Part shown: positions 61,131 to 64,000 of the stretch, piece by piece
Layout: each line of letters opens with the position of its first letter
How positions within the stretch are numbered: position 1 is the stretch's first letter
Source of the DNA: Isoetes taiwanensis
Lineage: Eukaryota > Streptophyta > Lycopodiopsida > Isoetales > Isoetaceae
Direction of reading: 5' to 3'
Assembly (NCBI GenBank): GCA_021234155.1
Contig: JAJEKV010000064.1
Span: 7,628,001 to 7,692,000, forward strand
DNA: 64,000 nucleotides
Notes under the pieces: generated by a model
What the model saw: the letters and a program-made list of their open reading frames with translations, nothing else
Told to the model about the DNA's origin: nothing
Databases searched by the model: none
Translations under genes and position numbers: made by a program

Positions 61131-62197
61131 ATGAATTCGACAAAGGAACTCATCAATTACAATTTTTTTCTTGAATCTTCAATCCATGACGAGCAATCGA
61201 TAACCGAAATGGATCTCAATTATATCCCTATCGATTTTGAAGAAGAGGATGATGTGGAGATTGTGCAAGTTTTCCACTCAAAACCCTCCCATTGATGAAG
61301 AAGATTCGTCAGAAATAGAAGTAGAAGAAGATTCGAGAGTGAAGATGCCTTCCAGGCTGCTAAAGCATCAGAAAAGCAGAAGTTATGGTATTCAAATGCT
61401 ATAAAAATTCTTATGGAGGAGTATTCTGATATCAAGCTCAATAAATTAAACGGTGGGAATTTCAGGAAAAAAGGTTACACGGCAATAGCTGAGAGGTTGA
61501 AGACTGATTTGCAGGCCGTCTACTCGCATAAGCAGGTAAAAAATAAGATAGAAGGTTTATTAAAAAAAATATCAGTCTGAGAAGCAAGAAAAGTCTAAGA
61601 TTGGTTCTACTCCGAGTAATTGGCAATACTTCGAGCAGTTTGACGTTCTACTTAGAGAATCTTATAAAGTTATTGTGTTGTTAGGGAGTTCAACAAAAAC
61701 TGGGGTTAAGCCATATGCAAAACACAAGTTTAGTCAAACAACTAATTCAAGGTCAGTGGCAACGAAAGATAAAAAAAAAAGAAAATTTTGTGGAAGTAAT
61801 ATTGTTATAGATCCAGATGCTTCAAGGCGAGAATATACAGTTGTAACTTCCAATTCTATCAACACGCTTCCAATGCCAGTACCAATAGAAGATGCAGATG
61901 CAAAAGAGGACAAGATTTCATCACCATCAAATAAGAAATTGAAGAAAATATCATTTGATTTGCAAGGAAAGAAAAGAATGGCTCGACACGCTGAGGCAGG
62001 AACCAAGTCTGCTGCAATTATTCTTGCCGAAGCCATGCAACATGTTATAAACATTCACAAGGAATTGAGAATTATTGGGGTTCAAACAGTGCACTGGCGC
62101 TGGAGATGGAAAAGTAGAGGCTAGAAACGAGGCAGAGACTAGACGTGAAAATGCTATTAGAAGGCAAGAGTTGTTAGCACTTGAAGCAATTAAATGA
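61131..62197 (+). pseudogene. Trihelix (Myb/SANT-like) DNA-binding protein, frameshifted
   Basis: Starts at ATG 61,131 (MNSTKELINY), followed by an acidic stretch (IDFEEEDDVEIV). Then, in a shifted frame, a trihelix domain at about 61,366-61,660: KQKLWYSNAIKILMEEY, KKGYTAIAERLK, HKQVKNKIEGLLKK, YQSEKQEKSK, STPSNWQYFEQFDVLL. The spacing of the tryptophans and the VKNKxxxLKKKYxxEK block match plant GT/ASIL-type trihelix factors and the Myb-like accessory protein of PIF/Harbinger transposons. A lysine-rich middle (61,675-62,080) and a charged coiled-coil tail (EARNEAETRRENAIRRQE) end at TGA 62,195-62,197. Three or four single-base frameshifts are needed, one in an 8-A run at 61,562-61,569, so either a young pseudogene or base-call errors. 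Confidence 0.75.
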
Positions 62198-62539
62198 AAA
62201 AGAAGAATTGCAATTGTAACTAGCCAGATGAAAATGCAGTTGCAGATCCTACTTCAGGGCTGCCCAACCAATATATTTGATCTCCCAGGCTCGGGTATGC
62301 ATGACTAGATTTTCCTGACGCCCAATCATTCCAAGTTCACCCTTTTTGGCATTTTGACTTTTATTTATGCCTATGTTTTGATATGAGACTATGTGTTGTC
62401 TCATGATTAGTATTTTTGATATAAGGCTATGTGTTGTCTTATAATTAGTGTTTTGATTTAAATAGATGTATGCATTTCCTGGGAGCAATAGAAGAAAGGA
62501 GCTATAGTTCATTATGCTATTGCATGTACATTGTGTGTC
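62198..62539. other. 3' flank of the trihelix frame
   Basis: AT-rich, with GGCTATGTGTTGTCT-type short repeats at 62,387-62,450. No gene recognised. Confidence 0.35.
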
Positions 62540-62949
62540 TAAGGGCCATTTCCCACTCGCCATTAAGTTAAGTTAGTTTAACCGGTTGGTTATCTTTTAA
62601 CTTAACCAAAAAGAGATTATGCTTTCCCATTAAGGTCATTAAGTTAAGGCTAACTTAACGGATTATGAATATATAAATTCCCACTAGACTTGTTAGGGAT
62701 CACTTAGGTTAAATTCAAAAAATCAACTTAACCTAACATTTACAATGAGTTGATGTTTCACACTAGTAGTTAAGAGGCTCTGTTAGGTTAGAGATAACTA
62801 AGTCCATTTCTCACTTTAATTAAGAGATGCCATTAAGTTAAAGATATCTAAAGTATTTCTTAGTTGTTGAAACCAACAATCCATGAAGAGATACAAGGTT
62901 TATTTTAGATCTCTTCTCTTTCTATATTTTGGATATGCTTTATCTGTCA

Positions 62950-63014
62950 CATGTCCAGTTGGATGCTGCCTAGTGACGTGACGTTAAAACTACTATCTAT
63001 CTATCTATCTATCT
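62950..63014 (+). mobile_element. SINE 3' end with CTAT tail
   Basis: ATGTCCAGTTGGATGCTGCC, then GTGACGTGACGTTAAAAC and CTAT repeats. Matches the end of the SINE at 56,575-56,620 (GTCCTCATGGATGCTACC, GACGTAAAAATACTAT). The tRNA-like head is missing. Confidence 0.7.
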
Positions 63015-63465
63015 CTTTTTTAACCTTAATTTGGATGTCTCATTATTTTTAGTGGGTGTCACATTTTTCTTGGCATTGGAAAAACCGTAGGTATACGCAC
63101 CCTGAAAATAATCTAAGAAATGTCTCCACTATCGAAAAAAGAACTACAAATTCTAGTCATTAGATGTTCAAATATTCCCAAATTATGCTCTAAGGTGCGA
63201 AAACTACCCTAGATTCAATTCAATTCTAATGAATTGTCCCTTGAGCGGAGGAAATCCAAAAAGCTTTTGATCCTCAAGCTCCTCTAGCTGTTCAAAGAGA
63301 TGAAATAAGCCATTTTCATTTAAAAAATAAAAAAATAAAAAAATAACCTAACTAGATTTTTACCCCTTTCTCACTTAACAGTTAGGTTAAGTTAGTTCTT
63401 AACCGAGTTAAGTGTACCTTTCCTGGGTCACTTAACTTCTAGTTTAAAATAAGGGGTCCAGTTAA

Positions 63466-63496
63466 AGTTTTAACTTAACTTAACTTAACTTAACTA
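63466..63496 (+). repeat. TTAAC array inside the Harbinger-type element
   Basis: Five to six TTAAC units near the right terminal repeat; similar AAGTTAAGTTAG and AGGTTAGGTTAA runs make up the subterminal regions on both sides. Confidence 0.85.
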
Positions 63497-63651
63497 TTAT
63501 CAGTATGAAAGTGACCTGGTTAAGTTAACCATAGTTAAAATTTAACCAAGTCCTAACCTAAATGGTAGTAACTTAAGTGCTAGTGTGAAAGCAAGTTTCC
63601 GTTATTTACCCTATTTAACCTAACCTAACTGCCAGTGGGAATTGACCCTAA

Positions 63652-64000
63652 TATGCATAAAGAACATAGGAAGTAGAAGAAGAATAGAAGAGCGTAAAGG
63701 AAATACTTCAATGTACTTTAACAAGAGGCTAAATCTTCCAAGAAATCCAAAATTCAAGTATTCTCTTTTTGCAATTTCGGGTTCCCAATCTACCACAACT
63801 CAATGGAAAATTAACTAACCACTTTAGAATTCGTTTTTCAACTCTGTCATTTGTACAAAGTCTGTAAACACAAATGGATATAAGATTGTTGTGTAGACAA
63901 AAATTACCTACTTTGAGCTCGGGGGAAGATGTTCTTTCAACAGAATTGTTGAGGGCATGTGCTTTGAATTATTGAGAGGGCATGTGCTTTGATCTCGGAA
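63652..64000. other. Right edge, nothing recognised
   Basis: AT-rich sequence; ends with a short direct repeat GAGGGCATGTGCTTTGA (63,950 and 63,976). Confidence 0.4.

Larger units (their letters stand above)
62543..63648. mobile_element. PIF/Harbinger-type non-autonomous element
   Basis: Terminal inverted repeats of about 35 bp: the left end starts GGGCCATTTCCCACTCGCC, and the complement of the right end starts GGGTCAATTCCCACTGGC, then TTARGTTARGTTA on both. Flanked by TAA on both sides (62,540-62,542 and 63,649-63,651), the 3-bp duplication typical of PIF/Harbinger. 1,106 bp, no transposase frame, rich in AACTTAACTTAA motifs. Contains a SINE 3' end at 62,950-63,014. Confidence 0.85.

Noticed and set aside
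63466-63496. Telomere-like TTAAC/TTAGG array
   Set aside because: Short, imperfect and placed inside a DNA transposon with inverted ends; plant telomeres have TTTAGGG.

Overview
The window is eukaryotic nuclear DNA, almost certainly from a plant: AT-rich, intron-bearing, and built mostly of old, interleaved retroelements. Evidence for a nuclear plant-type genome is a 95-nt exon with GT-AG borders, Ty3/gypsy gag-pol remnants, three types of tRNA-derived SINE, a PIF/Harbinger-type element with TAA target duplications, and a trihelix (Myb/SANT-like) reading frame. No rRNA gene, intact tRNA gene, CRISPR array, organelle gene or intact host gene was found. The exact lineage cannot be read from the sequence; a land plant, perhaps a non-seed plant, is my best inference.

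Layout. The dominant fact is a direct segmental duplication of about 24.1 kb. Copy A is 1-24,072 and copy B is 34,402-58,534; they have the same order of elements and long stretches of near identity. Each copy holds, left to right: a LINE (here called LINE-alpha) on the minus strand; an unrecognised stretch with one conserved small ORF; a minus-strand Ty3/gypsy RT fragment; an LTR-like stretch; a second LINE-alpha fragment; a TATA-bearing stretch; a 99-bp tandem repeat; a single-arm relative of a foldback element; one exon of a hydroxyisobutyrate-dehydrogenase-like protein; a TTCCA array; a foldback element with arms of about 280 bp; a minus-strand SINE beside a five-unit heat-shock element; a Ty3/gypsy gag-protease part; a second LINE family (LINE-beta) lying between that part and the gypsy RT-RNase H part; a minisatellite; further LINE-alpha pieces; and a tRNA-derived SINE with a long CTAT tail set in a duplicated LTR-like unit.

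The 10.3 kb between the copies (24,073-34,401) is single-copy here. It has a GC-rich TATA-bearing stretch, a minus-strand SINE, a foldback-element relative, a cluster of GGTATTAGACTCG-type repeats, a minus-strand LINE ORF1 remnant, and a plus-strand LINE-alpha. The right flank (58,535-64,000) has an unrecognised minus-strand frame, a frameshifted trihelix gene, and a 1.1-kb Harbinger-type element with TAA duplications that itself contains a SINE 3' end.

How the parts relate. The LINEs end in pentanucleotide arrays (TTCAA, TTCAC, TTATC, ATTTT/ATTCT). The SINE ends resemble the LINE ends just before their own CTAT tails, which fits SINE mobilisation by the local LINEs (inference). The two duplicate copies differ mainly at certain short contexts (CTG against ACG or CG, CAG against CGG, ACG against GCG) and by small indels. 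That looks more like context-dependent sequencing error than evolution, so many frameshifts reported below may be technical.
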